Shown here one piece after another: positions 5,809-13,001 of a stretch of DNA of 22,715 nt (the first letter of the stretch is position 1; each line of letters begins with the position of its first letter). The DNA is from SZUA-229 sp041589175 (GTDB lineage: Bacteria; Pseudomonadota; Gammaproteobacteria; SZUA-229): assembly GCA_041589175.1 (NCBI GenBank), contig JBFHWF010000035.1, forward strand, positions 1-22,715, read 5' to 3'. The position numbers were made by a program, and so were the translations under genes. The notes under the pieces were generated by a model. The model was given only the letters and a program-made list of their open reading frames with translations. It had not been told where the DNA came from and made no database searches.

Positions 5809-7317
5809 GTGGCCAATATGAACGCAAAACTGGATAAACAGGGTTCTACCGCGCCGGATAATGTCAGGGATATTGGCTATAAGCTCAGGGTTCCCATTGC
5901 CATTAAACTGGCACTCGCAATTACACTGCTCATCGTGGGCGGTATGACCACACTCGGCTTTATTATTCTGGAAAACCAGAAATCGGTACTTAGCCAGCAG
6001 ATCCACGATATGGGCTCCGCACTCGCCGCACAGTTTGCCAACAGCGCCAGCGAAATGGTGCTCTCCGATGATAACCTCGGGCTACAGACGCTCGCCAATA
6101 ACCTGGTCGACCAGCACCATATCGTCGGTGCCATTATTCTCTCTGACAGCCATAAAATACTGGCACGCAATGGACAGGTTCCAGATGTATTGCAGATCAG
6201 CCGACAGATCTCCGAACCTCAACAGGTACAGAGTTTTGAGTGGACTAAAAATCCGGGCCTTGAACCGAATATGGTGTGCTTCAGTAGCCCAATACGTTTT
6301 AATCAGCTGATTGCCGGGCAGGTGCTAGTCACTTTCAGTAAACAGCAAATGCTGCAGTCCCTGGAGCGTTCACGCTTTGTTATCCTGATGATAACTGCAC
6401 TGATGACACTCATCGCAATACTGCTGGCCTTCGTCATGAGCCGTCACCTGTCGAAGCCCATTCATAATCTTGTAGATGCCAGCAAGGCCATCGGCGAAGG
6501 TAACTACCAGTACCGTTTAAATGAAAGACGTAATGATGAAATTGGCGAGCTTGCCATTGCCTTTAACCAGATGGCCCACGGCCTGTTACAGAAGACTCAG
6601 GTCGAGGATGTTTTCTCACGCTATGTTTCCAGTAATGTGGCACGCAAGGTACTGGAAAATCTTGACGAAGTTGAGCTCGGCGGCAAACACGTACGTGCCT
6701 CGGTGCTGTTTGCAGATATCGTTGGCTTTACTGCGATTTCTGAAAAAATGCCGCCCGATGAAATTGCCAACCTGCTAAACGAATATTTTTCCTATATCTC
6801 CAGTATTGCCCAGCTACATGGCGGACATATTGACAAGTTTATGGGTGACTGCGCAATGGTGGTGTTTGGTGTTCCAGACTTTAACCACGACCATAGCTTC
6901 AACGCTGTATCCTGCGCCGTGATGATTCGCGAGGCAGTCACTCTGCTCAACGAAAAACGCATGCAACAGGGAAAGATACCCATCCATTTTAAAACGGGTA
7001 TCAACACTGGCACTATGATAGCCGGCAATCTGGGTTCGAGCGATCGCATGGAATACACCGTGATTGGTGACCCGGTCAACCTTGCATCACGACTTGCCGG
7101 CATCGCAGAAAGCGACCAGATCGTGGTACTGGAAGAATTTTACCATCAGGACACAATACAACCTCGCGTAGAGGCGATAAAACACGACATTATCCGGGTT
7201 CGAGGCAAAAGCGCGCCCGTTTCCACCTGGCTAATTAATGATATACAATCGGATTACAGAACCGAAATGCGTAACCAGATCGAGCAGATTCTGAATCAGC
7301 CGGTCCAGAACTCTTAA
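5809..7317 (+). CDS. Membrane-anchored class III adenylate cyclase with HAMP domain
   Basis: The protein has 502 residues from GTG 5809; ATG 5818 is an alternative start. Order: a membrane helix about 30-53, a periplasmic sensor region about 56-188, a second helix about 190-210, a HAMP domain about 211-263, and a class III cyclase domain from about 296 to 475. Catalytic residues are all present: metal-binding Asp303 (FADIVGFT) and Asp347 (KFMGD), adenine-contacting Lys343, and transition-state residues Asn424 and Arg428 (VNLASR). At the second base-selecting position it has Thr417 (YTVIGD) instead of Asp, the pattern of class IIIb enzymes such as soluble AC and CyaC, several of which respond to bicarbonate. 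ATP to cAMP is therefore the expected reaction. The ligand of the periplasmic domain is unknown. A lipoprotein gene follows after 14 bases. Confidence 0.92.
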   Translation: MANMNAKLDKQGSTAPDNVRDIGYKLRVPIAIKLALAITLLIVGGMTTLGFIILENQKSVLSQQIHDMGSALAAQFANSASEMVLSDDNLGLQTLANNLVDQHHIVGAIILSDSHKILARNGQVPDVLQISRQISEPQQVQSFEWTKNPGLEPNMVCFSSPIRFNQLIAGQVLVTFSKQQMLQSLERSRFVILMITALMTLIAILLAFVMSRHLSKPIHNLVDASKAIGEGNYQYRLNERRNDEIGELAIAFNQMAHGLLQKTQVEDVFSRYVSSNVARKVLENLDEVELGGKHVRASVLFADIVGFTAISEKMPPDEIANLLNEYFSYISSIAQLHGGHIDKFMGDCAMVVFGVPDFNHDHSFNAVSCAVMIREAVTLLNEKRMQQGKIPIHFKTGINTGTMIAGNLGSSDRMEYTVIGDPVNLASRLAGIAESDQIVVLEEFYHQDTIQPRVEAIKHDIIRVRGKSAPVSTWLINDIQSDYRTEMRNQIEQILNQPVQNS

Positions 7318-7331
7318 GTATATCGTTGACC

Positions 7332-8360
7332 ATGCATCTTATCCTGCGCTCTACAGTGCTGCTCATTTTCCTGCATCAACTAGGTGGTTGCGCATTAACT
7401 CGCCCTGCACCGGACAAACTCAACAGTCAAATTGATGAATGGCTGATAGAGCATCAATACGACAAAATAGAACAGGCACTGGGCCATGCGGATGCCAGCA
7501 ATCCTGATTTTGATAACCTGATAAAACGCAAACCTGCCATCTACACGGCAAAAAACCAGTACATTGAACAGGTTTCTCAAACCGCACAGGCACATAAAAA
7601 CAAAAACCAATGGCAGGAAGCTATCAATGCTTACACCCGTGCGCTGGATAAAGTAGACAGTCACCCTCGTCTCAAAAATGAACTAAACATACTCATTAAA
7701 GAACGTGACCAAAAAGTACAGTCGCTAAAAAAACAGCTGCATATCAAGAGTGCATATGCACACCTGTCATACGATGAAGTTTATTCGCAATTAAAGCAGC
7801 TAATCCCTGAAGATGTTTCTGCTCAGCGAGACATTAACCGCCATGAAAGAAATAAACAGGTACTGGCTTCCAGTCTGGAAGGCTGTGGTGAGCGCGCTTA
7901 TCGTGAAAAGCAATATCAACTCGCCTACGACTGCTATCATGCTTCTAATAAACTACTTCCCAGCAAACAGAAACAGTACTGGGCTGATAGAATCAAGCAA
8001 CAGATAAACAACCAGAAAAACTCTGCGCGTTACAGCCAGCTAATGGCTGCTTACCAGCAGGCATACAGTAAAAAAGAATACATTACTGCACGCAGCAATC
8101 TGCAGAGAATTCTACACATCAATCCTCAACACAAACAGGCCAGAACTCTGCTAACCGACTTAAGTCGTGAAATTGATGCCATGGTTAATGAGAAAATCAG
8201 CTTCGGCAAGGAACTATATAGCCGGAAGAATGTTAAAGATGCACTCGCTATCTGGAAACAGGCCAGAAAATATGCGCCGAATAATACAGAGCTCAAACAG
8301 CTAATACAACGTGCGGAGAAAGTGAGTAAAAAAATACAGTTACTGGAAGACAACCAGTAA
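7332..8360 (+). CDS. TPR-like outer-membrane or periplasmic lipoprotein
   Basis: The protein has 342 residues from ATG 7332; an in-frame TTG lies at 7326. A lipoprotein signal peptide ends in the lipobox LGGC, so the mature protein begins with a lipidated Cys near residue 20. The rest is helical and basic with TPR-like repeats, including QEAINAYTRAL, QLAYDCYHASNKLLP, ARSNLQRILHINPQHKQA and DALAIWKQARKYAPNN. TPR proteins usually act as scaffolds for protein complexes. It begins 14 bases after the cyclase stop without a clear ribosome site of its own, so it is probably translationally coupled. A lipoprotein paired with a cyclase that has a periplasmic sensor suggests it may present a signal or envelope partner; this is inference. 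Confidence 0.8.
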   Translation: MHLILRSTVLLIFLHQLGGCALTRPAPDKLNSQIDEWLIEHQYDKIEQALGHADASNPDFDNLIKRKPAIYTAKNQYIEQVSQTAQAHKNKNQWQEAINAYTRALDKVDSHPRLKNELNILIKERDQKVQSLKKQLHIKSAYAHLSYDEVYSQLKQLIPEDVSAQRDINRHERNKQVLASSLEGCGERAYREKQYQLAYDCYHASNKLLPSKQKQYWADRIKQQINNQKNSARYSQLMAAYQQAYSKKEYITARSNLQRILHINPQHKQARTLLTDLSREIDAMVNEKISFGKELYSRKNVKDALAIWKQARKYAPNNTELKQLIQRAEKVSKKIQLLEDNQ

Positions 8361-8414
8361 GCTCAAACTCGGACAGAGTTAAAAAAATACAACCAACTCT
8401 AACCTTTGCATAAA

Positions 8415-8684
8415 TTAAATAGCCTGCCAGTCGCGGCCACCTTTAATAGACGTCGTTGGAATCATCAGAATATTACCAAATCGTCTGGAGCTATACACAC
8501 CCGCCTGAGTGAAAGACTTATGAATATTCGTCTTAAGCAGTATCCTTTCAGGTCTCAGGCCATTACTCTCCTCATACACATCAATATAGTGGTCCAGTGA
8601 GTGCAGTAGTTGATTAACATCAAGAGCGTTACCCTCGGTAGCCGCTACTTTTTTACTACCGAATAATTTAGCCAGAACATTCAT
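8415..8684 (-). CDS. Small cytoplasmic protein of unknown function (89 aa)
   Basis: The start at ATG 8684 is chosen because AGGGG sits 6 bases upstream; TTG 8690 would overlap the spacer. The N-terminus (MNVLAKLFGSKK) could form a short amphipathic basic helix. A helical stretch (LLHSLDHYIDVYEE) and a C-terminal part rich in Arg, Ser and Ile follow. No signal peptide or known motif is seen. It is convergent with the TPR lipoprotein, 54 bases away, and probably has its own promoter at 8743-8770. Not recognised. Confidence 0.6.
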   Translation of the reverse strand: MNVLAKLFGSKKVAATEGNALDVNQLLHSLDHYIDVYEESNGLRPERILLKTNIHKSFTQAGVYSSRRFGNILMIPTTSIKGGRDWQAI

Positions 8685-8742
8685 TACCAACCCCTAATAC
8701 AGTTACATCGTGCAATCTGAAAATCATATCGAATAAACCATC

Positions 8743-8770
8743 GATATAGTATTAAAGTGTAATCCTTCAA
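8743..8770 (-). promoter_or_regulatory. Possible sigma-70 promoter of the 89-aa gene
   Basis: On the minus strand, TTGAAG (8765-8770) and TATATC (8743-8748) are separated by 16 bases. The leader to ATG 8684 would be about 50 bases. Confidence 0.35.
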
Positions 8771-8833
8771 TAGGCGTTGCGTAACCCCCGTTCAGGTGGC
8801 TTAACAAAATTTTGCAATTTACAGCCCATCTGC

Positions 8834-9109
8834 TTACGACACTTTAATACGCACTACATTCATCACTTCCATATCGATGCCTGCTACACTTTCCGTAGCC
8901 GGATAATAAGTCAGATTTACACGCTGGCCCTGAAGATTTTTATATTGTTTCTTGCGCTTGTATTTAAAGGGTACTGTATAGCCTTCGATCATCAGGGTAT
9001 TGATAATCCAGTCACCCGACTCCCGTTGAACATGTGACTGCACTTTCATCATTTCACTGTGGGTAAGATCAGGATGCTTCTCTACCAGTTTTTTTGCGGG
9101 TGATTTCAT
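8834..9109 (-). CDS. Small protein of unknown function (91 aa)
   Basis: The protein has 91 residues and starts at ATG 9109. It has no signal peptide or membrane segment. The N-terminal half is helical (MKSPAKKLVEKHPDLTHSEM). The middle holds a basic segment (FKYKRKKQYKNLQGQRV) and the end is strand-like (MEVMNVVRIKVS), which gives a compact alpha/beta appearance. The ribosome site is weak. An extended -10 element lies at 9142-9150. I do not recognise the family. Confidence 0.6.
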   Translation of the reverse strand: MKSPAKKLVEKHPDLTHSEMMKVQSHVQRESGDWIINTLMIEGYTVPFKYKRKKQYKNLQGQRVNLTYYPATESVAGIDMEVMNVVRIKVS

Positions 9110-9500
9110 AGTTCTTGAAGATTTGAATTATGCAGCAAGCTATTGTAACAGGCTTATACCCTTTATCTGCTTACATTCTGATGTAATGTGCGACGGACTC
9201 CTGTCGAATGAGCTGAGCAACCGACAATATGTGCTCATCTTTCACTAGTTAACTAAAAAGACAGGTAACAGATTAATCCGGCATTCTGATTCTTGAAGAG
9301 GGTTCGCTATACATATGTTCCTAAGGCACTCCAGGATGCACTCTGCCTTACGAGGTAGCGGTATAAATGTGCTACACCAGGTTAAAAAACACTCCGTTCT
9401 TGCAAGTGAAGACGACTCAAAATTGAGCGTATCGGCAGGCACTCATACCTCATCTTTCCTAAGCGACCTCTCGTCGAGGACACCCGAACTACCCCGTATA
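9110..9500. other. Gene-poor stretch between the 91-aa gene and the tRNA terminator
   Basis: No convincing gene is seen on either strand. Short open frames (minus 9245-9442, plus 9315-9587) lack good ribosome sites, and the plus one runs antisense through tRNA-Asp. The only usable signal is an extended -10 element (TG-T-TACAAT, minus strand, 9142-9150) for the 91-aa gene. No repeats longer than a few bases were noticed. Confidence 0.45.
9142..9150 (-). promoter_or_regulatory. Extended -10 element of the 91-aa gene
   Basis: TG-T-TACAAT on the minus strand lies about 35 bases before ATG 9109. No -35 match was found. Confidence 0.4.
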
Positions 9501-9540
9501 AATAAAAAGGCCCCCTGCTTTCACAGGGGGCCTTTTTATT
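9501..9540 (-). terminator. Intrinsic terminator of the tRNA transcript
   Basis: Arms 9501-9517 and 9524-9540 are perfectly complementary over 17 bases with a 6-base loop, rich in G/C next to the loop and ending in a T-run on either strand. It begins 5 bases beyond the CCA end of tRNA-Asp. Confidence 0.93.
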
Positions 9541-9545
9541 TTGTA

Positions 9546-9622
9546 TGGCGGACCGGACGGGACTCGAACCCGCGACCTCCGGCGTGACAGGCCGGCATTC
9601 TAACCAGCTGAACTACCGGTCC
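9546..9622 (-). tRNA. tRNA-Asp (GUC)
   Basis: This 77-base tRNA folds as a full cloverleaf. The acceptor is GGACCGG/CCGGTCC, the anticodon loop CTGTCAC gives GUC, the T-loop is TTCGAGT, and the CCA end is encoded (9546-9548). It closely resembles E. coli tRNA-Asp. It lies 4 bases after tRNA-Val on the same strand, so the two are processed from one transcript. Confidence 0.97.
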
Positions 9623-9626
9623 GAAT

Positions 9627-9702
9627 TGGTGGGTGATGAGAGATTTGAACTCCCGACATTCGCCTTGTAAGGGCGACGCTCTACCAACTGAGCTAATCAC
9701 CC
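9627..9702 (-). tRNA. tRNA-Val (UAC)
   Basis: This 76-base tRNA has acceptor GGGTGAT/ATCACCC, anticodon loop CTTACAA (UAC), anticodon stem TCGCC/GGCGA, variable loop ATGTC and encoded CCA (9627-9629). The variable loop has G46 and U47. U47 is the position modified to acp3U in E. coli tRNA-Val by the DTW enzyme TapT, whose likely homologue is encoded 78 bases upstream on the same strand. Confidence 0.97.
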
Positions 9703-9722
9703 TCTGGTAAAGAGGCGGAGAT

Positions 9723-9728
9723 TCTATA
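9723..9728 (-). promoter_or_regulatory. Possible -10 of the tRNA-Val/tRNA-Asp unit
   Basis: TATAGA on the minus strand is followed by a GC-rich stretch before the tRNA-Val 5' end at 9702, as in stable-RNA promoters. The -35 is unclear, and transcription might also read through from the DTW gene upstream. Confidence 0.35.
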
Positions 9729-9779
9729 TTAAGACGCCCTTATTTGCTACTCCTATTTACAAAAAAGTACACCGACCAT

Positions 9780-10400
9780 CTATTCGCCAGGCTCATCACC
9801 ACTGTAGTTGCGCTGATAGGTGGACTCACCCATACATTCAATATGGCGATCAATCATTGCCTCAAACACCTGTATCAGCTGGCTATAGCCCTGTGGCTTC
9901 CCTTCTAATAATCTTAATGCTGTTACCACTGACTCCACCGTAGACAGCTGTCCCTGTGCCGGGGCCTTCCTGATACGGTAATTTGACTGGCGCTGATCGT
10001 CAAAACTGACCTTAGGAATCAGCTGAAGCATCGGACACAGCTGGTATATCCGATAAGCCTTACGCCAGCTGGCATCAATCACGATGAGAACCTGGGGTTG
10101 ACTGGCGGGTAGCCCCTGATCAAGATTGCAGGCCTGCTCACCCGGATATAGCAATGCGATCCGCCCCTGATTCTGCTCAGTAATCAGACGCAGCCCTTCG
10201 TGCTCACTGAAGTCTTCACCCACCCAGCAGGTGAGCTGGCTAAGCCCCAGCTTGAGAATGACCCCACTCCCCCTGGCATGACTCACTTCATCCGGGTGCT
10301 GTAGCAGGATCACAGAAATTTGATTATCCTGTGGCTTTATATGATCACACAGGCAATTCACCTTTGCACGATGACACCGATAACAAAAGCTGCGCGACAT
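9780..10400 (-). CDS. tapT: DTW-domain tRNA-uridine aminocarboxypropyltransferase
   Basis: The protein has 206 residues. The N-terminus carries four cysteines (Cys6, Cys9, Cys16, Cys18, as CYRC and CLC), a likely metal site of this family. The body has LLYPGEQA near residues 83-90 and the signature D-x-[T/S]-W as DASW (109-112). Family members transfer the 3-amino-3-carboxypropyl group of S-adenosylmethionine to uridine in tRNA (acp3U47 for E. coli TapT/YfiP). The start is firm: AGGAG lies 6 bases before ATG 10400. The gene runs toward tRNA-Val and tRNA-Asp, 78 bases downstream, and its first codons overlap the 5' end of the divergent GNAT gene. Other DTW paralogues modify other positions, so the symbol is probable rather than certain. 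Confidence 0.85.
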   Translation of the reverse strand: MSRSFCYRCHRAKVNCLCDHIKPQDNQISVILLQHPDEVSHARGSGVILKLGLSQLTCWVGEDFSEHEGLRLITEQNQGRIALLYPGEQACNLDQGLPASQPQVLIVIDASWRKAYRIYQLCPMLQLIPKVSFDDQRQSNYRIRKAPAQGQLSTVESVVTALRLLEGKPQGYSQLIQVFEAMIDRHIECMGESTYQRNYSGDEPGE

Positions 10401-10840
10401 CAGCCACTCCTGTAGATTACCACCTGATTGATGAGTATAACCTGCCTCGGCTCAAGCGTTTCTATAAACGTCATGGCCAGAAGGCACAGGCACCGCGTGG
10501 AGAATGTATCTATATCGCAGAATCATCACAACATGGCATTCTTGCCGCAGCCCGACTCCAGCCTGCCGCAGATAACATACGACTCTTGCGCAGTATGTTT
10601 GTCGATCCCAGTATCCAGCGCAGAGGTATAGGATCGGCACTACTTCTTGCCATGCAAGCGACGTTATCTCTATACGACTGCTACACTTTCCCCTATACAC
10701 ACCTGGAGTCGTTTTACGCTAACGCAAATTTTCAACGCATTGATCCAGCCGAGGCCCCAGACGTGATTCGATCACGATACCAGCGCTACCTTTCTCAGGG
10801 CCGGGATATCCTGATAATGAAGCACATGCCTGCATCGTGA
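10331..10840 (+). CDS. GNAT-family N-acetyltransferase
   Basis: The protein has up to 169 residues from GTG 10331; TTG 10364 is an alternative, and neither has a good ribosome site. The acetyl-CoA-binding motif is clear: RSMFVDPSIQRRGIGSALL, with the Q-R-R-G-I-G pyrophosphate loop. A late strand and helix (ESFYANANFQRI) follow, as in small GNATs. The first strand seems to begin at VDYHLIDEY, about residue 28, so the first 25 residues may be untranslated. The acceptor substrate is unknown. The 5' end overlaps the divergent DTW gene by 37-70 bases. The ppnP promoter overlaps its stop codon. Confidence 0.8.
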   Translation: MALYDHTGNSPLHDDTDNKSCATSATPVDYHLIDEYNLPRLKRFYKRHGQKAQAPRGECIYIAESSQHGILAAARLQPAADNIRLLRSMFVDPSIQRRGIGSALLLAMQATLSLYDCYTFPYTHLESFYANANFQRIDPAEAPDVIRSRYQRYLSQGRDILIMKHMPAS

Positions 10841-10846
10841 TAGAAT
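10838..10846 (+). promoter_or_regulatory. Extended -10 promoter of ppnP, overlapping the GNAT stop
   Basis: TGA-TAGAAT gives an extended -10; the TGA is also the GNAT stop codon. The start of transcription near 10853 would leave a leader of about 27 bases before ATG 10880. Confidence 0.45.
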
Positions 10847-10879
10847 ACATCTCTTTCTTAACGCACGACGAGCAAACAT

Positions 10880-11161
10880 ATGTTTAAGGTAAATGAATAC
10901 TTCGATGGCAAGGTTAAATCACTGGCTTTTCAGGCTGAAAACGACAATGCCACCATTGGTGTTATGGCTGAGGGTGAATATGAGTTTGGTACCAGCAGCA
11001 TCGAACACATGACACTGATTAGCGGCCAGATGAGCATAAAACTTCCAGGTGAAAATGACTGGCGGGCGATTGCGCTCAATGAAACCTTTATCGTTGAAGC
11101 CAATACCAGCTTCCATGTTAAGACCAGCTGCGACACAGCTTACCTCTGCATCTACAAATAA
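10880..11161 (+). CDS. ppnP: Pyrimidine/purine nucleoside phosphorylase
   Basis: The protein has 93 residues, the usual length of the PpnP/YaiE family (formerly DUF1255), a small cupin. It splits nucleosides with phosphate to ribose-1-phosphate and free base, acting on several purine and pyrimidine nucleosides. Hallmarks shared with the E. coli protein are NEYFDGKVKSLAF at the start, GVMAEGEYEFGT, MTLISGQM and the end YLCIYK. It lies 17 bases upstream of ubiD and may be co-transcribed with it, although there is no evident functional link. Confidence 0.95.
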   Translation: MFKVNEYFDGKVKSLAFQAENDNATIGVMAEGEYEFGTSSIEHMTLISGQMSIKLPGENDWRAIALNETFIVEANTSFHVKTSCDTAYLCIYK

Positions 11162-11178
11162 CATACTCATAATCATCG

Positions 11179-12654
11179 ATGAAATATAGCGACTTACGGG
11201 ACTTTATCCAGCAGCTCGAATCGAAGGGTGAACTCAAACGCATACAGCATGAAGTCGACCCTTACCTTGAGATGACCGAAATCTGTGATCGCACCCTTCG
11301 CGCAGAGGGACCAGCGCTGTTATTCGAAAATGTCAAAGGCAGCGATGTTCCGGTGCTTGCCAACCTGTTTGGCACACCACGGCGTGTCGCCATGGGCATG
11401 GGGGAGGATTCTGTCGACGCACTCCACGAAATTGGCAAGCTGCTGGCCTTTCTCAAAGAACCAGAGCCGCCCAAGGGCATGAAAGATGCCTGGGAAAAAC
11501 TGCCCATTTTCAAGCAGGTATTGAATATGGCGCCCAAAACAGTGAGCCGTGCCCCTTGCCAGAAACACATCATCGAAAAGGACGATATCGACCTTTCACA
11601 AATACCTGTGCAAACCTGCTGGCCAGGTGACGCGGCCCCACTCATTACCTGGGGCCTGGTTATCACCCGTGGGCCGAATAAGGAACGACAGAATCTCGGT
11701 ATTTACCGTCAACAGGTTATTGGCCGTAATCGTGTCATTATGCGCTGGTTATCACACCGTGGTGGTGCACTCGATTTCAAGGAATGGCAACAGGTCCATC
11801 CTGGCGAACCATTTCCAGTAGCGGTTGCTCTCGGCGCTGATCCCGCAACCATACTCGGTGCAGTCACGCCTGTGCCTGATACATTGTCTGAGTATGCCTT
11901 TGCCGGTTTGCTCCGTGGTAGTAAAACCGAAGTCACACAATGTAAGCTCAGCGAGCTGCAAGTACCGGCCTCTGCCGAGTATGTGCTGGAAGGTTATATT
12001 TACCCAGACGACATGGCTGCGGAAGGCCCCTACGGGGATCACACGGGATACTATAATGAAGTCGAAAACTTTCCCGTATTTACGATCGAAAAAATCACGC
12101 ATCGTGACAAGCCGATCTATCACAGCACATACACGGGACGACCACCGGATGAGCCAGCGATTCTTGGTGTCGCCTTAAACGAAGTATTTGTACCAATTCT
12201 AAAAAAACAGTTTCCGGAAATCGTCGATTTTTACCTACCGCCTGAGGGCTGCTCATACCGACTTGCAGTTGTCAGTATGAAAAAGCAGTATCCCGGTCAT
12301 GCTAAACGCGTCATGCTGGGTGTATGGTCTTTCCTGCGACAGTTTATGTACACTAAATTTGTTATTGTCGTCGATGACGACGTTAACACACGAGACTGGA
12401 ATGACGTAATCTGGGCGATGACAACACGTATGGATCCCGCACGCGATACAACGCTTATCGAAAACACACCGATCGATTACCTGGACTTTGCATCTCCCGT
12501 TTCCGGACTTGGCTCCAAGATGGGAATGGATGCAACTAACAAGTTACCAGGCGAAACCGATCGCGAATGGGGCCGTCCAATTGTTATGGATGAGGCCGTC
12601 AAACAACGCGTCGATGACATCTGGGATCAGCTTGGGATATTTTCTGATGAATAA
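11179..12654 (+). CDS. ubiD: 4-hydroxy-3-polyprenylbenzoate decarboxylase
   Basis: The protein has 491 residues, full length for UbiD (E. coli about 497). It decarboxylates 3-octaprenyl-4-hydroxybenzoate in ubiquinone synthesis using prenylated FMN made by UbiX. The metal/prFMN segment is present (NLGIYRQQ, Arg177), as is the catalytic segment EGPYGDHTGYY with Glu282 and Asp287 in the positions of the family's E-x4-E/D pair. The gene overlaps the SET-domain gene by 8 bases at its stop codon. No ubiX lies in the window. An iron-sulfur flavoreductase gene begins about 0.9 kb downstream, comparable to the ubiD-fre pairing in E. coli. Confidence 0.96.
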   Translation: MKYSDLRDFIQQLESKGELKRIQHEVDPYLEMTEICDRTLRAEGPALLFENVKGSDVPVLANLFGTPRRVAMGMGEDSVDALHEIGKLLAFLKEPEPPKGMKDAWEKLPIFKQVLNMAPKTVSRAPCQKHIIEKDDIDLSQIPVQTCWPGDAAPLITWGLVITRGPNKERQNLGIYRQQVIGRNRVIMRWLSHRGGALDFKEWQQVHPGEPFPVAVALGADPATILGAVTPVPDTLSEYAFAGLLRGSKTEVTQCKLSELQVPASAEYVLEGYIYPDDMAAEGPYGDHTGYYNEVENFPVFTIEKITHRDKPIYHSTYTGRPPDEPAILGVALNEVFVPILKKQFPEIVDFYLPPEGCSYRLAVVSMKKQYPGHAKRVMLGVWSFLRQFMYTKFVIVVDDDVNTRDWNDVIWAMTTRMDPARDTTLIENTPIDYLDFASPVSGLGSKMGMDATNKLPGETDREWGRPIVMDEAVKQRVDDIWDQLGIFSDE

Positions 12655-12958
12655 TACCTGCGACTGCGTTTACGAAGTACGCGACAGTAATATTCATGGC
12701 AAGGGGCTTTTTGCACTAAGTCTTATTCAGGAAGGCGATGTTATTGGCACCATCCCCTACAATCCAGTTGAAGACGATGGCCCCTATGTACTATGGATTG
12801 AAGATGTTGGCATTGAAGTTACCTGCGATCTGAAATATATCAATCACAACAAGAAGCCGAATGCCTGCTATTGTGAAGATCTACAAGTAGTCGCCTTAAG
12901 AGACATACAGCCCGGCGAAGAAATCACCCATGACTATGGGGATGACTGGTTCGATTAA
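12647..12958 (+). CDS. Small SET-domain protein
   Basis: The protein has 103 residues from ATG 12647, which overlaps the ubiD stop (ATGAATAA), so translation is coupled. It is a minimal SET domain: HGKGLFA (17-23), then YINHNKKPNACY with Asn66-His67, and EEITHDYG with Tyr97. These correspond to the S-adenosylmethionine site and catalytic tyrosine of SET methyltransferases. It lacks the pre- and post-SET cysteine clusters of eukaryotic histone enzymes, although several Cys residues are present (Cys5, Cys7, Cys60, Cys74, Cys76). Such short bacterial SET proteins occur widely and their substrates are mostly unknown; a protein lysine is the expected target. An upstream in-frame extension to 12488 would overlap ubiD heavily and is not credible. 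Confidence 0.85.
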   Translation: MNNTCDCVYEVRDSNIHGKGLFALSLIQEGDVIGTIPYNPVEDDGPYVLWIEDVGIEVTCDLKYINHNKKPNACYCEDLQVVALRDIQPGEEITHDYGDDWFD

Positions 12959-12968
12959 AACGACAAAT

Positions 12969-12992
12969 AAAGCCATCGTTTCCACAGGCTTT
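12969..12992. terminator. Weak hairpin between convergent genes
   Basis: AAAGCC (12969-12974) pairs with GGCTTT (12987-12992) around a 12-base loop in the 43-base gap between the SET gene and the minus-strand Trp-rich gene. It is short and without a T-run beyond the stem, so a terminator role is doubtful. Confidence 0.3.
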
Positions 12993-13001
12993 GAAGCCAT
13001 A

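Noticed and set aside
9245..9442. A 65-aa minus-strand frame in the gene-poor stretch
   Set aside because: No ribosome site, no recognisable composition or motif, and nothing nearby supports expression.
9315..9587. A 90-aa plus-strand frame across the tRNA terminator and tRNA-Asp
   Set aside because: Its C-terminal residues (RTGRDSNPRPPA) are the well-known false translation of a tRNA antisense strand, it has no ribosome site, and it crosses a strong terminator.
12488..12646. N-terminal extension of the SET-domain protein
   Set aside because: It would overlap the conserved end of ubiD by 167 bases; ATG 12647 at the ubiD stop gives a complete SET domain.
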